Assembly (NCBI GenBank): GCA_905182985.1
Contig: CAJJDN010000044.1
Span: 84,708 to 148,707 of the forward strand
DNA: 64,000 bases
DNA from: Paramecium sonneborni
Lineage: Eukaryota > Ciliophora > Oligohymenophorea > Peniculida > Parameciidae
Direction: 5' to 3'
Position 1 is the first letter of the stretch, and each line of letters opens with the position of its first letter. The translations under genes and the position numbers were made by a program. Under the pieces are notes generated by a model. The model worked only from the letters and a program-made list of their open reading frames with translations. It made no database searches and was not told where the DNA came from. Positions 1-11,525 of the stretch are shown here, in pieces.

Positions 1-702
1 TTCCAATTCATGAATTATTACAATTATTTTCTTTTAGATAATTTTCTTATCTTTAATTTTTAGTCATTATAATTGTAAAATTTATTTGATAGATCAGTAG
101 AATATTTTTTTTTTTTTATAATTTTGATTTTGATTTTATCAAATCTTATAATTTATTCCAATAAATAAAGCAAAAATAGTAAGTTTAGATTATTTTATTG
201 ATTATTTTCAAATTAGTTTCATTTACAACAATGCCATCTACCATTTTTTATATATTTTATGAAATGAACAAAAATAAATTTAAAAATAAATGAAAATAAT
301 ATAATTGAAATGAATATAACTTGATGATATTATTTTTATATTATTTCTCAAATGTAACTTTCTTTTATCAATTAGGATGTTATAGGCATTGACATTGATT
401 GTGAAAGTGTATCGACATATGATTGTTCCAATATAAAATTCTTATTTATCTAAGATTTTTTTGCTTCCAATCTTTTGTAGAAATGATAAATTAAAAACTG
501 TTATCTTAATATCATTTTTTATTAGTTTTTAACATAAAACTCAAATTTTGTTTTTGTTAATTATAAATTTTTTTTTTTCTATTCACAAGCATCCTTAACA
601 ATTTCTGTAAAATTATCATAATTTAACCTTTATATTTATTTCTCTATATTGGAATATCTACATTTAAGTACTCTACAACAATAATTATTTTAAATCTTCT
701 AA
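1..702. other. AT-rich intergenic DNA, no gene seen
   Basis: Very AT-rich sequence with homopolymer runs. Open stretches exist because only TGA stops translation in this code, but none has codon composition or motifs resembling the real genes nearby. No telomere repeat is present, so this is not a chromosome end. Confidence 0.6.
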
Positions 703-1030
703 ATGGCTTCAAGAAAATTTATAGCACTTATTCTTATAAGCTTTGTTTTTTTGATGTCTAATTAATTCACACTATACTCGATGTGTTTATAAAGCTTATC
801 TACTACAATTTATTCAATCTTTGAAAAATGATAATCACAAGAGACAATATATGATTTTTTGGGCGGTGTTATTGAAATTACTTTTGCGGGTATTAATCTA
901 ACCTCTAGGTAACCTCTCTTTTTCTATTACTACTCTATTTATTAATGATCTTCTTCATCTAAAAAACAAAGTTCACACTTCAAGCCATATTTGGCAATTA
1001 TTTGCTAGATTTATTTTTTATTAAAGTTGA
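703..1030 (+). pseudogene. possible small secreted-protein relic with in-frame TGA
   Basis: The ATG at 703 opens a peptide that begins MASRKFIALILISFVFLMSN, a convincing signal-peptide pattern of a basic start followed by a hydrophobic core. The frame hits TGA at 829-831 and then continues open. A 19-nt GTATTA...CTAG intron at 890-908 would keep it open to TGA at 1028-1030, giving 102 codons in total. Either this is a 42-residue peptide or a secreted protein inactivated by one nonsense change. No family is recognised. It lies tail to tail with the gene ending at 1199. Confidence 0.33.
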
Positions 1031-1198
1031 GCTATTTCCTGGTTGATTAAATTTTATTAATCTTTATCCATTTCTACGATATTACTTTACATAGAACTTT
1101 CACTTATTAAAATAAAAATTGAATAATTAATGATTTAATTTATTTTATATATAATATTTTATTCTCTTAGTAAAGAGCTTTATGTCATATTTAATTTT

Positions 1199-2930
1199 TC
1201 AAATTTCAAGGATCATATCAGCTATAGATTTAGAATAATCTTTCTGAGAAATTTAACTTTGAACCTTGTTCACTTTTTATAAAAGAGATTCATAAAATTT
1301 TTATTTCTTTTATATTGTACCAATATTTTAATTTTCAAAACTAAATAAACAACGAAATTCGTCATCAATTCTTCTTATATTTTAAGTTTCCATTTTAATT
1401 CTTTGATTTCTTGCTTCAATTCTTGAAATAATTGGAAATTTAATTATATCGTATTCATACATAATTTTTTCAAGCTCTTATAAACTCAAATTCTTTAGTT
1501 TAATTTACTTTGAAAGATATGTTGATGATAAATTGGAACTTTTGCTTTCTGATTGAATATCAGAATAATCTTGCTCACCTATAAATTTTTAATTAAGTTA
1601 TTGCATAACTAATTAATGATCCACTAAAACTCCACTATTGTTAGCTGTAATATTGCTTCTTATAATATCACTATTTTTTTTTTCATTAGAAACTCTCTTA
1701 GTTAATATACTAATTGTTGGTTCTTATTGAGATCTTAAAAATTAATCAAAATTAAGATGACTTTATAGAGAAAATACATCTTAAGTACATAAATGATTTT
1801 CATCTAATAAAATAGGTATAATTTAGAATTCCTTTAAATATGCATTATTAATTTATTATTATTCATCTAAATTGAGTTTAAGTATTTATTGCAAAAAGAG
1901 ATCTTCTATAAAATCGAATAATATTGTATTAATATATTTCTCGACTATCCATTCAGGAAATATAGTAAGAATATATTAATTATCTGATTTCCAAAATTAT
2001 AGAAAATCCTCATAATCACCATTAAAGTTCGTTTCATAAAGCTATTTAGTTTATTCTTGTAATTTAAAAATAAATTTTGGTCTAACAAACTCATCACTAC
2101 CTGCAAATTACAAATTATACACATCTATGTTCATTTCCATGAAAACTGTAGCTATTCTATTCAAGGGAAGATGCGAATTTCTATTTAATCTTCCTTAAAG
2201 TATTTAATTTAATGCAAACTCCTTATCAATTTAAACGTACCCTCCCCATATTTTAGCTCCCAAAGTTTCTACTTTTATGTAAGGTCTTAAATTTGTATAA
2301 TAATACTAATCAAAAGCGTGATTAATTTTCGAAAACGAGTATTACTCCGATAATTTATGTAGCTTTTATGAGAAGTGCTCCCAAATAGTAATATATAAAA
2401 TCCACTAGATTTCTTTATCTATCTTGAATTTTTATATTAGATTATTTGTGACTACACAATAATTTTTAATTCCTTTTATTAACTTGACAATCCAACCAAA
2501 TTCTATATAATCATCAAATTTTAATCCATCTAATTAGTTTAAATCTAAGAGTCTTAATGATTTTATGTATTCAATTTTTAACGGTTCAAATTTTTGAACA
2601 GCATTCCACTCTTCAGATTTACCTTTTCTTTCTGAAGGCTCTAAAAGTTTAATCTAAAATTAAGATAAAATATTTAAGTATTCATAATCTTCAGGAGAGC
2701 ACTTTTCGAATTCAAAATGAACTTCCTTCAAATAATTGTACAGATTTTATCTAGAATATGAATATTTTTTACATTTCTTCTGAAATTTTGGGCATTTCTA
2801 GAGTTTATTATTTTAACTAAGCTTAAATCTAAACACTTAATTACTCTTCAACGTTTGGGATTAAATTTTATAAATATTCTAACCCTGTTGTACTATTTTT
2901 TATCTTGACTTTTCCTTCTCCTGATCCCAT
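1199..2930 (-). CDS. unrecognised 569-residue protein
   Basis: Start MGSGEGKVKIKN at 2930, stop TGA at 1199. One 22-nt intron (2751-2772, GTAAAA...CTAG) restores the frame and gives 569 residues. Codon use is typical of the window, with many TAA/TAG glutamines. The protein is hydrophilic and mostly helical in character. A better-ordered region around residues 120-300 is rich in aromatic residues (for example IWGGYVQIDKE and IFPEWIVEKYI), and a Ser/Asn/Gln-rich linker follows. I see no signal peptide, membrane segment or known catalytic motif. The absence of in-frame TGA across the whole length makes a real gene very likely; the function is unknown. Confidence 0.8.
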
Positions 2931-4227
2931 ATAAATAATAATATATCGATTTATATTCAGAAGAATTCTAATAACTTAAGAATTATAGACTATTCTATAT
3001 CATTTAATACAATATTTACAGAATGAGAGTTTAATCAAAATTGATTAAGTTTATCCTTAAATCAGATTTTATCTAATATTTAAAAAATTAAGATCGTATG
3101 AATCATTTTAATAAAATAATATTCTTAATATTTAAAAAGGAGTCAATTATTATTTTAATGATAAAGAAAGCTGGATTTAAGATATAATTTTCTAATAAAA
3201 ATAATATTGAATGAGCCGGAAGACAAAACAGTTAAAAAATAATTAAAAATAACTATGAAAAATTTTATTAATTTGTATAATTAAAGATAAATTAATCATC
3301 ATTTATTAGAAAAATTTACCTGTTTAATTAAGCGAAGCTAAAAATCAACCTCAAAAGAATTATAATTCATCTTTTAAGTCTCTTCTTTTTAATTATGAGG
3401 ACTTAATTCTGAGGATAGGAAATAATCATCTGCAAAATTCAAATCCTTATTAGAAAAAAATGAACCAAAATAATGTTGATTCAACCTATGATGAAAAAGA
3501 ATTTTATTTAAATTTTGAAATAGCAATTCAATTTCTATTGTTAGAATATTGTTGTTATACTTTAAAGTACTATTAGTGGTAAAACAAGTAAAAATATAGA
3601 TTAATTAAATAGTTTACTTTCTTTTCAAGAATATTAAGAAAAATATCTAATTATCTTTCTCATCTAAAAATTTAAGGAATTACTTTTTTCTTAGTTTTAA
3701 AACTAAATTTTTTTTTTTTAATTCTTATATGGCAGTTTTTAATTATAATAATTAAATTTAATATATCCTTAAATTACAGATTTATAAAGTTTATTTTCTT
3801 TTTAAGAACATCAGGTAACCTTAATTTTTCTTTTATAATAATTAAATAATTCAAAATGTTTATAAATATAAATTACAATAAAATCAAAATTATTTTCTTT
3901 CTCATAAAATAATTCAAATTCAAATAGAAAAATAAATAAATTGTTTTAGAATTCAACATATGCAATTAGATTCTTAATTTATTTGAGTTTTTCAATTATA
4001 TTGAATTCAATCTTGAAAAGAAGTTTTAAGTATTATTAATTTAAATACATTTAATTTTGGAAGTGAACTATTTATCTGATTTTCATTATAATTTAAAGAA
4101 TAACGATTGAGAAATTATATGGTTTAAGTAATTGATTTTAAATTAGATGATATCATTATTTTTTATAAATTTATAGAGGTAATTAGTTTGAAGTCAAAAA
4201 ATATTAAATGATAATAATGAATAATCA
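2931..4227. other. AT-rich intergenic stretch
   Basis: About 1.3 kb without a convincing gene. The longest open stretch on the plus strand (from an ATG at 3460 to about 4107) encodes almost only I, L, F, K and N and has no recognisable feature. I treat it as chance openness in AT-rich DNA. It lies between the 5' end of the gene at 1199-2930 and the 3' end of APC10. Confidence 0.5.
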
Positions 4228-4895
4228 TCAACGAATCGAAGCATATTAAGTTATTTCTGGCATTTTGAAATCAGGAAAACTCAAGCCTTAGTTCTACTTC
4301 CTAAAATTAAAATTTAAATAATCTTACTCTCTAGGTCCAAAAATTTTTACTTATCTGATATGAGTATCTTTACCACTGTGCTGATTTTATAAAACAACAA
4401 CTTGAATATTAATAGTTGACACATAGGGTCTTATAATTGAGATAATTGATTACTTTTCTAAGCCATTAAGAAGTTTAGTTTTGAGTGGAAATATATACCA
4501 TCCATATGGTTCTTTGAGTTCAATATAAAGTACTTCCTAATATAAATTGAAATAATGACTTTCATATCTTGAATATTAGTTCCTGCTCTGATGGATAATT
4601 TATTTGGAGTATAACTTTCATCTTATTTGAAATCTAACTATAGAGCTACTTCTTAAACTCTCATTTTTTTGAGAAATTAAATAGTAATGTAATGAGGTTG
4701 TGTACCATCAGATTACCAAAATGTATTTGGATTATCATCTCTTAATTGATCAACTCCATTTCCAGTTTTAGCAGATGAGAGTGTCCAAATAGCTTAATCA
4801 CCAATTTCTTTTCTTTATTGATTTGGTTAAGGTGCAGTATTTTAAGGCATAAATTAAGGTTGTATAACAGAGAGAAATGGATTTTCAATATGCAT
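4228..4895 (-). CDS. APC10: anaphase-promoting complex subunit 10 (APC10/DOC1)
   Basis: A 214-residue protein after removal of one 23-nt intron (4537-4559). The DOC-domain core is unmistakable: AIWTLSSAKTGNGVDQLRDD, then FWQSDGTQPHYITIQF, DESYTPNKLSIRAG, and near the C-terminus HSGKDTHIRQVKIFGP. These match the substrate/degron-binding face of APC10, the subunit that helps the APC/C ubiquitin ligase hold D-box substrates in mitosis. The length is close to that of animal APC10 (about 185 residues) with a short extra tail. It is transcribed divergently from the S11 peptidase gene, with only 41 bp between the start codons. Confidence 0.95.
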
Positions 4896-4936
4896 GTTTA
4901 ATTTCAAATAATTAAAATTATTAAGGTAAATAGTTT

Positions 4937-5989
4937 ATGTTCAAACCACCACTACCAAATTAAAGATTGTCAAGCAAAGCTTTAGATTAACCAATGATTC
5001 AAGTACGAAGCATAGGATCAAGTCAAAGCAATCGTCCTAATAGAACTTCTAGTGGTTCTCGTCATAGACCAGGATCTAGTTAGAGATCATTAAGTTTCTC
5101 TAAAACAGATCTTCATTCAAAATATGGAGTACCATTAGTGACAGCTTAAAATTTTATTGTTATGAATGGTAATAATGGATAAAATTTGACAGTAAATCAA
5201 TTAAATAATTAAGAGAGTTTCAATTCAAAAAAAAGAGTCTAGGTTGCTTCACTTACAAAGTTGATGACAAGCTATGTAGCAATATAATTAATTAGAGATC
5301 TAAAGATTAATCTATATTAGATTATGTATGTTAGTTATGATGTATACATTTTAACATTTAAGGCTGTTTAAATCTCTGGAACTTCTGCATTTCTACACCC
5401 ATATGATAGAATTACTTTATTTGATTTATTACATGGATTAATGTTACCATCTGGAAATGATGCTGCTAATGTAATTGCTGAAAACTTATCATCCTTTATT
5501 AAAGATCCTGTTTCTAATATTGCCTTATAATATAGAATTCAACCTTTTATTTCTTTAATGAATCAATATGCATTACAACTTGATATGAATGATACTTAAT
5601 TTTATAATCCTCATGGTTATTCTTATTAATATTTCTAGGTTTATCAAATGATCAATCTTTTTCTAGTGCTCAAGATTTAGCCATTTTATGTAAGTAAATT
5701 ATTAATGATCCATTAATTATGGAAATAGTTAATAAAAAAGAACATTAAGCTACTATTTAAAGAAATGTAAAAATCTATTTATTTCTATTAGAATAAACTT
5801 ATAAAATTGACTTGGGAGAATACAAATAGAATGCTAGATTTTGAAGGATATTGTGGATTTAAAACTGGATTTACTAATAAGGCTGGTCCATGTCTTGCTA
5901 CATTATTTAAAAAAGATTCTATTTGTCTTATTATAATCATATTGAATTGTTTATCCAAAGAAGTTAGGTATCAATAAATTATTATATGA
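4937..5989 (+). CDS. D-alanyl-D-alanine carboxypeptidase-like S11 serine peptidase
   Basis: Spliced length 334 residues with introns of 23 nt (5616-5638) and 25 nt (5767-5791); a further 21-nt in-frame segment (5342-5362) may also be an intron. All three catalytic motifs of peptidase family S11 are present in order: SLTK (Ser about residue 105), SGN in MLPSGNDAANVIAEN, and KTG in GFKTGFTNKAGPC. The NPHGLSN segment of the family is also there, re-formed exactly by splicing. Bacterial relatives trim peptidoglycan stem peptides. The N-terminal 50 residues are Ser/Arg-rich and show no signal peptide, and the C-terminal PBP5-type domain is missing. Introns and ciliate codons show it is a resident eukaryotic gene, probably of old bacterial ancestry. 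Confidence 0.9.
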
Positions 5990-6107
5990 AGATGGGATGA
6001 TACCCTAAAATTATCAAATTGGGCTCAAAGGAAACTTAGTTTAAGTTGAATAATTAGTTAATTTAATATGCTTATATATATATATATATTCTTAAAAAAA
6101 ATATTAT

Positions 6108-7428
6108 TCAAGCAAGCAAATTCTTAGGGAGAGAATATTCATTTAAAAAATTAATTTCTAAATATTCTTTCATAGTATTCCTCTTGTTTTTTGGACAAAT
6201 TAACATTAGTGTAAATATCTAAAAGTCATAAAAATATTTAATACTCTTTTGGCCACTCTAAATAATTCTTTCATTATTTTATTTGGAAAAAATTGAGTAT
6301 AATTGCAATTAGAATCTGAATAAGGAAATGCATCATGAATGAGGAGCATCTTGAACATTAAAAATAATTTTTTACTTTCACTATTTCTGTATGACCACCA
6401 AAAAGTGCATAATAAAGTGGAGTTTTCTTATTCTTGTCCAAAGCATTAACATCAGCCTTAAATCTGAGAAGCATTTTTGTTATATCATATAGACCTTATT
6501 AACAAGATATATGTAATGGAGTCATCAAAGAATTATCAACTTCATGAATGAAACATTTATTAAAGGATAAATGTTTAAGTAATTAGTGATAATTTTTCTA
6601 TTTTAAAGCCATAAACATTTATTTTGAATTGTGTCTTAAATATGGAATTTTCAATTATGTAATCATGAATTTTTTAGAATATAATGTATTGTTGTGACGA
6701 GATGAAAAGTTTTATAAAATTAAAAATTTTGCTTTTTACCATTTATTTGTCTTGTAATAAACACTTTATTCAAGTTTGGATCTTTATCTTTTTTTAGATT
6801 CACTCCATTATATAGTTTACGTTGCCAATTTTTATACAAGATTGGCACTATTTTCATTATTTTCAATTGGTTCTGACTTAATTAATTTGATAATAGGAAC
6901 TACAATACTTTAATTTTGTTCTGCAGTTAAATATTCAGTTTTATTAATCATTTCACACATCTTTTTATAACTATTTGAATTAATTCCATTTAATTAATTA
7001 TGTCTATCTTAAATATATTAAATAGATTCATCAATTTTATTCAAACGCTATTTAAAAATCATTCTATTTTCAGGACTTATACGAGAATTATGAAGTGAAG
7101 TCTTGAGTATTCGACTTTATTTAAGTCTTCCTTTTAATGGAGATTCAAAATTCTTTTCTGGAGAACAACCTGTATTAATTGTTTTAATTGAGTTAGAGAT
7201 TACACCAATATATTAAATATGCTTAGGTTAAATTAATTAGAAACGAGACTCAGTTCGTTGTAAATTTAATTGATTTAATTTTTGACTTTATTATTATTTT
7301 TGTAGACTTTGAGAAAGTATTTTTAATGTGTTCTAACCTCCTTAATAATGGCAGAGTGACTAGTATTTCATATGAAGAGAGTAATGATTACGACTGCGAA
7401 TTCTACTTTATAATAAGTCCTCCATCAT
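6108..7428 (-). CDS. ankyrin-repeat protein
   Basis: A 422-residue protein with two 26-nt introns near its 3' end. The first 270 residues are basic, Ser/Gln-rich and without a known domain. Ankyrin repeats follow, with clear signatures: LMTPLHISCQQGLYDITKML, then DKNKKTPLYYALFGGHTEIV. The tail after the second intron is short. Ankyrin repeats bind protein partners, but nothing here identifies one. The start lies only 28 bp downstream of the stop of the EF-hand gene on the same strand, and the 3' end faces the S11 peptidase gene across 118 bp containing a TA run. Confidence 0.85.
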
Positions 7429-7456
7429 TTTAGTATAAATAATTATAATACTATAA

Positions 7457-9170
7457 TCATTTTCCAAATATTTTAATAAAATCTCTGTAACTTATCTATC
7501 CATCCTCATCTAAATCTAATTCGGCCAGTAATAAATCAACATCTAAAGGAAAAGTTTAAAATTTATTTGCTTATAAGAAATCAGTAATCTATATATTAAT
7601 ATAATTTACATCTTAATTAGTTATTTATTGCCTATCATAAGCTAACATATAAAAGATTTCACTAATATCAAATGATTATCTTTTTTAATAATCCTTTGCT
7701 TGATTTATCTTCTATTAAAATTATTCAATCAATTCCAATAATAGTTTTAAAGATATTTCAGTTTGTATCAACATTTGTACCTTATGTTTTTAATCTTTTT
7801 TTAAAAGTATTTCTACTGCTTGAGGATCTCGCGGTTCAATCAATTTAATATATTCTGAAAATCTCATCTTATTATCCTTTCCATAACGATCTAATATCAC
7901 TTATGGGTTTTTGCAAAATTAGATTAAATCACTCTTTATTAAAATTCCTTTAAATCCTTTATCTAATTTTTGAAATGATGTATATAACGAAAAATCATCA
8001 TGATTGCTCAATAAAATCTTTTGACGTTCAATCTTTTTGATCAACTAAATCAAACTTACAAATAACTAAACATAATAATTAACTGGTTCTAATGCTTCAT
8101 ATTTTGCTACTGATTATGTTTTCTTTAGTGTTTAAATTTCATCTTCATAAAAACTTGTAATTGCTTTAGGACCAGCTGTTTTGTAATTTAGATCTTATTT
8201 TGATGATTTATTGCTATTTTATAACAATGAATAATGCATTTAAGCTCTCAGATCAGTCTTCTATTTTTAATATTTTTTTGGAGTATTATAGGAAATATTT
8301 GACAAAGGAGGTTTAGTTGAATGATAAAAACCTTATTTAGATATACTGAGTAAATCACTCATTGTTTGATCCTGTTATTTTCTTTTCGTTGAGCTATATC
8401 TATTATTATTAAATTTCTATGATTATTTGTAGGAATTTGAATTTATCTATAAAACAGAGCGTCTAACATTTATCCATAGATTCCATTCATTTCTGTCTAT
8501 TTTACCATCATTTAATAAATCAATTCTATTAAAAATTTATTAAATTTCAAGAGAATTAGTATTTATATGTTTTTATTTGAAGTAACATTACAAATCTTGA
8601 TGATATATAAAATTCTAATAACAAATCTTATCAAAATAATTTGGATCTATCTGTTATTTATAATTCTCAGCTTGAATAGTTAATTTTATTTCCCTACAAT
8701 TATTGGTATAATAAAAATATACGCTTCCATTAATTTTCCAAATAAGTATTAAGTTCTTTCACTTATTATCATTTAATCTGAAGGTGTTTACTAAGTAATC
8801 TTTTCTCTTAATTCAGGATTAGATATAGGTAAAATTGCTCTCAAAAACCTTATTATGTATTTTTATTCAATTACTCTGAATATACTAATTTGTGATCTTT
8901 ATTTTAATTGTAATTCTCGATATAAGCTTTAGTTGGTAAATTTTATGGAAACTTCCTTTCATTTAAATAAATAGAAAAATCTTATGCTGTCAAATATCCC
9001 TAACTATTTATCAAAAGTACTTTTGGTTCATCTTTCATACAATCAATAAATTTGAATAAGCTATAAGGTTAGAAATAAGGCTCAGAGCATAGTACTTCCC
9101 TCAAAACCTCTATTTCTTATTCCATATATGCATAATATAGTAACAAGTCAGTTAATTAGTTATCAGACAT
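7457..9170 (-). CDS. EF-hand calcium-binding protein
   Basis: A 552-residue protein with introns of 26 and 29 nt. Two good EF-hand loops are visible: DLLNDGKIDRNE (about residues 175-190) and DLDEDGQISYRD at the extreme C-terminus, each with acidic positions 1, 5 and 12 (or Asp in place of Glu) and Gly at 6. A weaker third, DRYGKDNKMRFSE, lies between them. The rest is hydrophilic helix. This suggests a calcium sensor or calcium-regulated structural protein; ciliates have large EF-hand families linked to cilia and exocytosis. There is no signal peptide or membrane segment. The specific role cannot be read from the sequence. Confidence 0.85.
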
Positions 9171-9403
9171 TTTATTAATAAATATATTTTTGTATAGTTT
9201 ATTAAAATAATCACAAAAGAACTTTCTTTAACAAAATTTACTGAAAAATCCATGTGCTTCCTGAATTTTTTATAGTAAAAATTCAATTTATTTAAATTTC
9301 CATTAATTGCTTATCAATTACCTTAATATCTAATTTTTTCATAAAATTTTCTTTATAAAAATTATTCAATTAATTTAATTATTTTTATAATAATATTGTT
9401 TGG

Positions 9404-11393
9404 TCATTTTTAACTTTAAGTTTCTCCCTTATCAATGAATATATTTTAAACGCTTATTGGTTTCTTAGGAAAAAAAGGAAAAGTGATAAATTAAACTTAG
9501 CATGAGTTATTCTTAGAATCAGGTTGACTCTGTAATTTAACTTAAGGTTTCTAAGGTGCTTGAGTTACCTGCTGTTGAGGAGTTTAGTATTTTATTTTAT
9601 TATTATTTGGAATTTATTATTTAAATTGAGAATGGAATGGCATGTAGGTAATTGGAGACGGTTATGATGATGGTTAAAATTTTATAGGCGGTCTAAATTA
9701 TATAGTCGGTTAAGGTATTTAAGGTTGTGAGATAGTTTAAACCAATTAGGTAATTTATTCTCCCCAAGATATTCTATGCGCAGGCTCAAAAATAATCATT
9801 CTATTCAGAATTGTTTTAATTCTTGGATCTAGTATAAGATTATCTGGATAGATGTACTAGATTGACTATTTTTCCTTTAATAATTATAAAAATTTTGTCT
9901 TTCCTGTTTTATCATTTATATCGAATGGATAATTTTTTGTAGTAACATAATATAGAAGGATACCTAACTAAAAAATAATTATTCAGAATTACTGAGAAGA
10001 TATCACATTTATTTGTATAAAGATGATTTCCATCAATTTCTGGGGCAGAATATATTATTGTACCACATTTTGTACAAGCTTTATCAGTTCGACGACTAAT
10101 TCCAAAATCAGCAATCTATTTTAAAATAAATAAATCTACCTTATATTAAATTTTATTTTAAAGTGTTTATTAATATAAAATATTTTCAGGTTTAATATCT
10201 CTATGAATAATGTTCTTTTCTTCCAAATATTTATAGCCAGTATTTATTTAAACAATCAAATCCAGAATTGCTTCAAATGAGAAACTTTTATTTTATAACA
10301 GATCCATTAAACTTCCTTAACATTGTTCCATTATTAAATAAATACAAGAATTTTCAGGTTCATGTAAAATTTCATATATTTTTACGATGTTAGGGTGATT
10401 AATTCCTTTTAACAACCGATTATTATCCAGTTCTGCTTTTGCATTTGCTAAATAATACTAACAATCTTTTATTTATTTTTAAATAATTTTGATATAGCAG
10501 GGTTACCCATTTTCTAAACAGATTCCTAATTCAAATTATTTATTTGTTGTTTTTGTTGTTTAGATTTAGGGAGTATAAAATAGTTATTTTACCAAAGTTG
10601 ACCAATTTAATCTTTTTGTATGATCATAAACAATCATCTGACATAATAATTATTTTAAATTATCATCCATTTTATCTAATTTGCATATGTTCAATAAATT
10701 TTATTATTTTAGTTATTAAATATTCTAAATTTATATTTTTGTTGCCATTTGAAGTATTATTAATCCAAACTAAATTGTGAATGAATATTTATTACTGAAA
10801 ATATATCTGCATTATAACTATAGTTAATTGTGCAGGCTTCAGGAGCCCAATAGCCATCCCCACTATAAAGTTAAGTATGTTCATCAATTGGCTAATCTCG
10901 ATCATCTAACAATTTAGCAAATTTATATCCACCAATCTATTTTTATTTTTTTCAATCTTACTTTGAATATAATATCCTAATTTCTTTAGATATAAAAAAT
11001 ATTTTCTGGTTTTAAATCTCTATGAAGAACCCACATTTCTATTAGTTATTAATAACCTTTAGTTATCTATTTAATAAATGAAAATATCTATTCAGTTGTA
11101 AAGTTATAATTGTTAATTTAAAAATAATGTAATAAATTATTGCTGCATTATTCCAAAACAACAATTGCATAATCATTTTCATCAAAAATTTCCAAGACAT
11201 TGACTAAATTATCATATCTCTAACTTTGAATTAATTCCATAATAGAAAAATGATAAGAATCATTTATCTTAGGTATTTTCATTAAGCAAACTTATAAATT
11301 ATCTTACATTCTAATTGCATCAATTGTGTTTTAAAATTAATCATCTATTAAATTGCCACCTTTAGTTTTATATTTTAATTTCCAATTTTGCAT
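9404..11393 (-). CDS. tandem pseudokinase-kinase protein
   Basis: One continuous 629-residue model with four introns (25, 26, 24, 25 nt) carries two kinase domains. Domain 1 (about residues 1-255) has a Lys at 39, HRDLKPEN (124-131) and an APE-like WAPEA, but the DFG position reads GYK (147-149), so metal binding should be lost. Domain 2 (about 268-460) has Lys285, HRDIKPEN (380-387), intact DFG (404-406) and SAPE, though its glycine loop is degenerate. A Gln/Pro-rich tail of about 150 residues follows. The order resembles pseudokinase-kinase proteins such as JAK or GCN2 in layout only, not in detail. The single frame across both domains argues against two genes. Confidence 0.85.
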
Positions 11394-11525
11394 TGATAGA
11401 ATTATAAAAAATATAAATATAATAAAAATATTATTTTATTTTTATGAAAAATTTGTATAAATAAATCAAAAAATTCCTCTAATACTAAAAATATGCTATC
11501 AAAATATAAAATTTAAGAATAAAAT

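Noticed and set aside
3460..4107. Open plus-strand stretch of about 215 codons
   Set aside because: Composition is almost only I, L, F, K, N with no motif; with TGA as the only stop, stretches of this size arise by chance in AT-rich DNA.
6071..6091. TA dinucleotide run as a possible excised-element (IES) scar
   Set aside because: A short simple repeat between convergent 3' ends; no inverted-repeat consensus around it, and macronuclear DNA should lack such elements.
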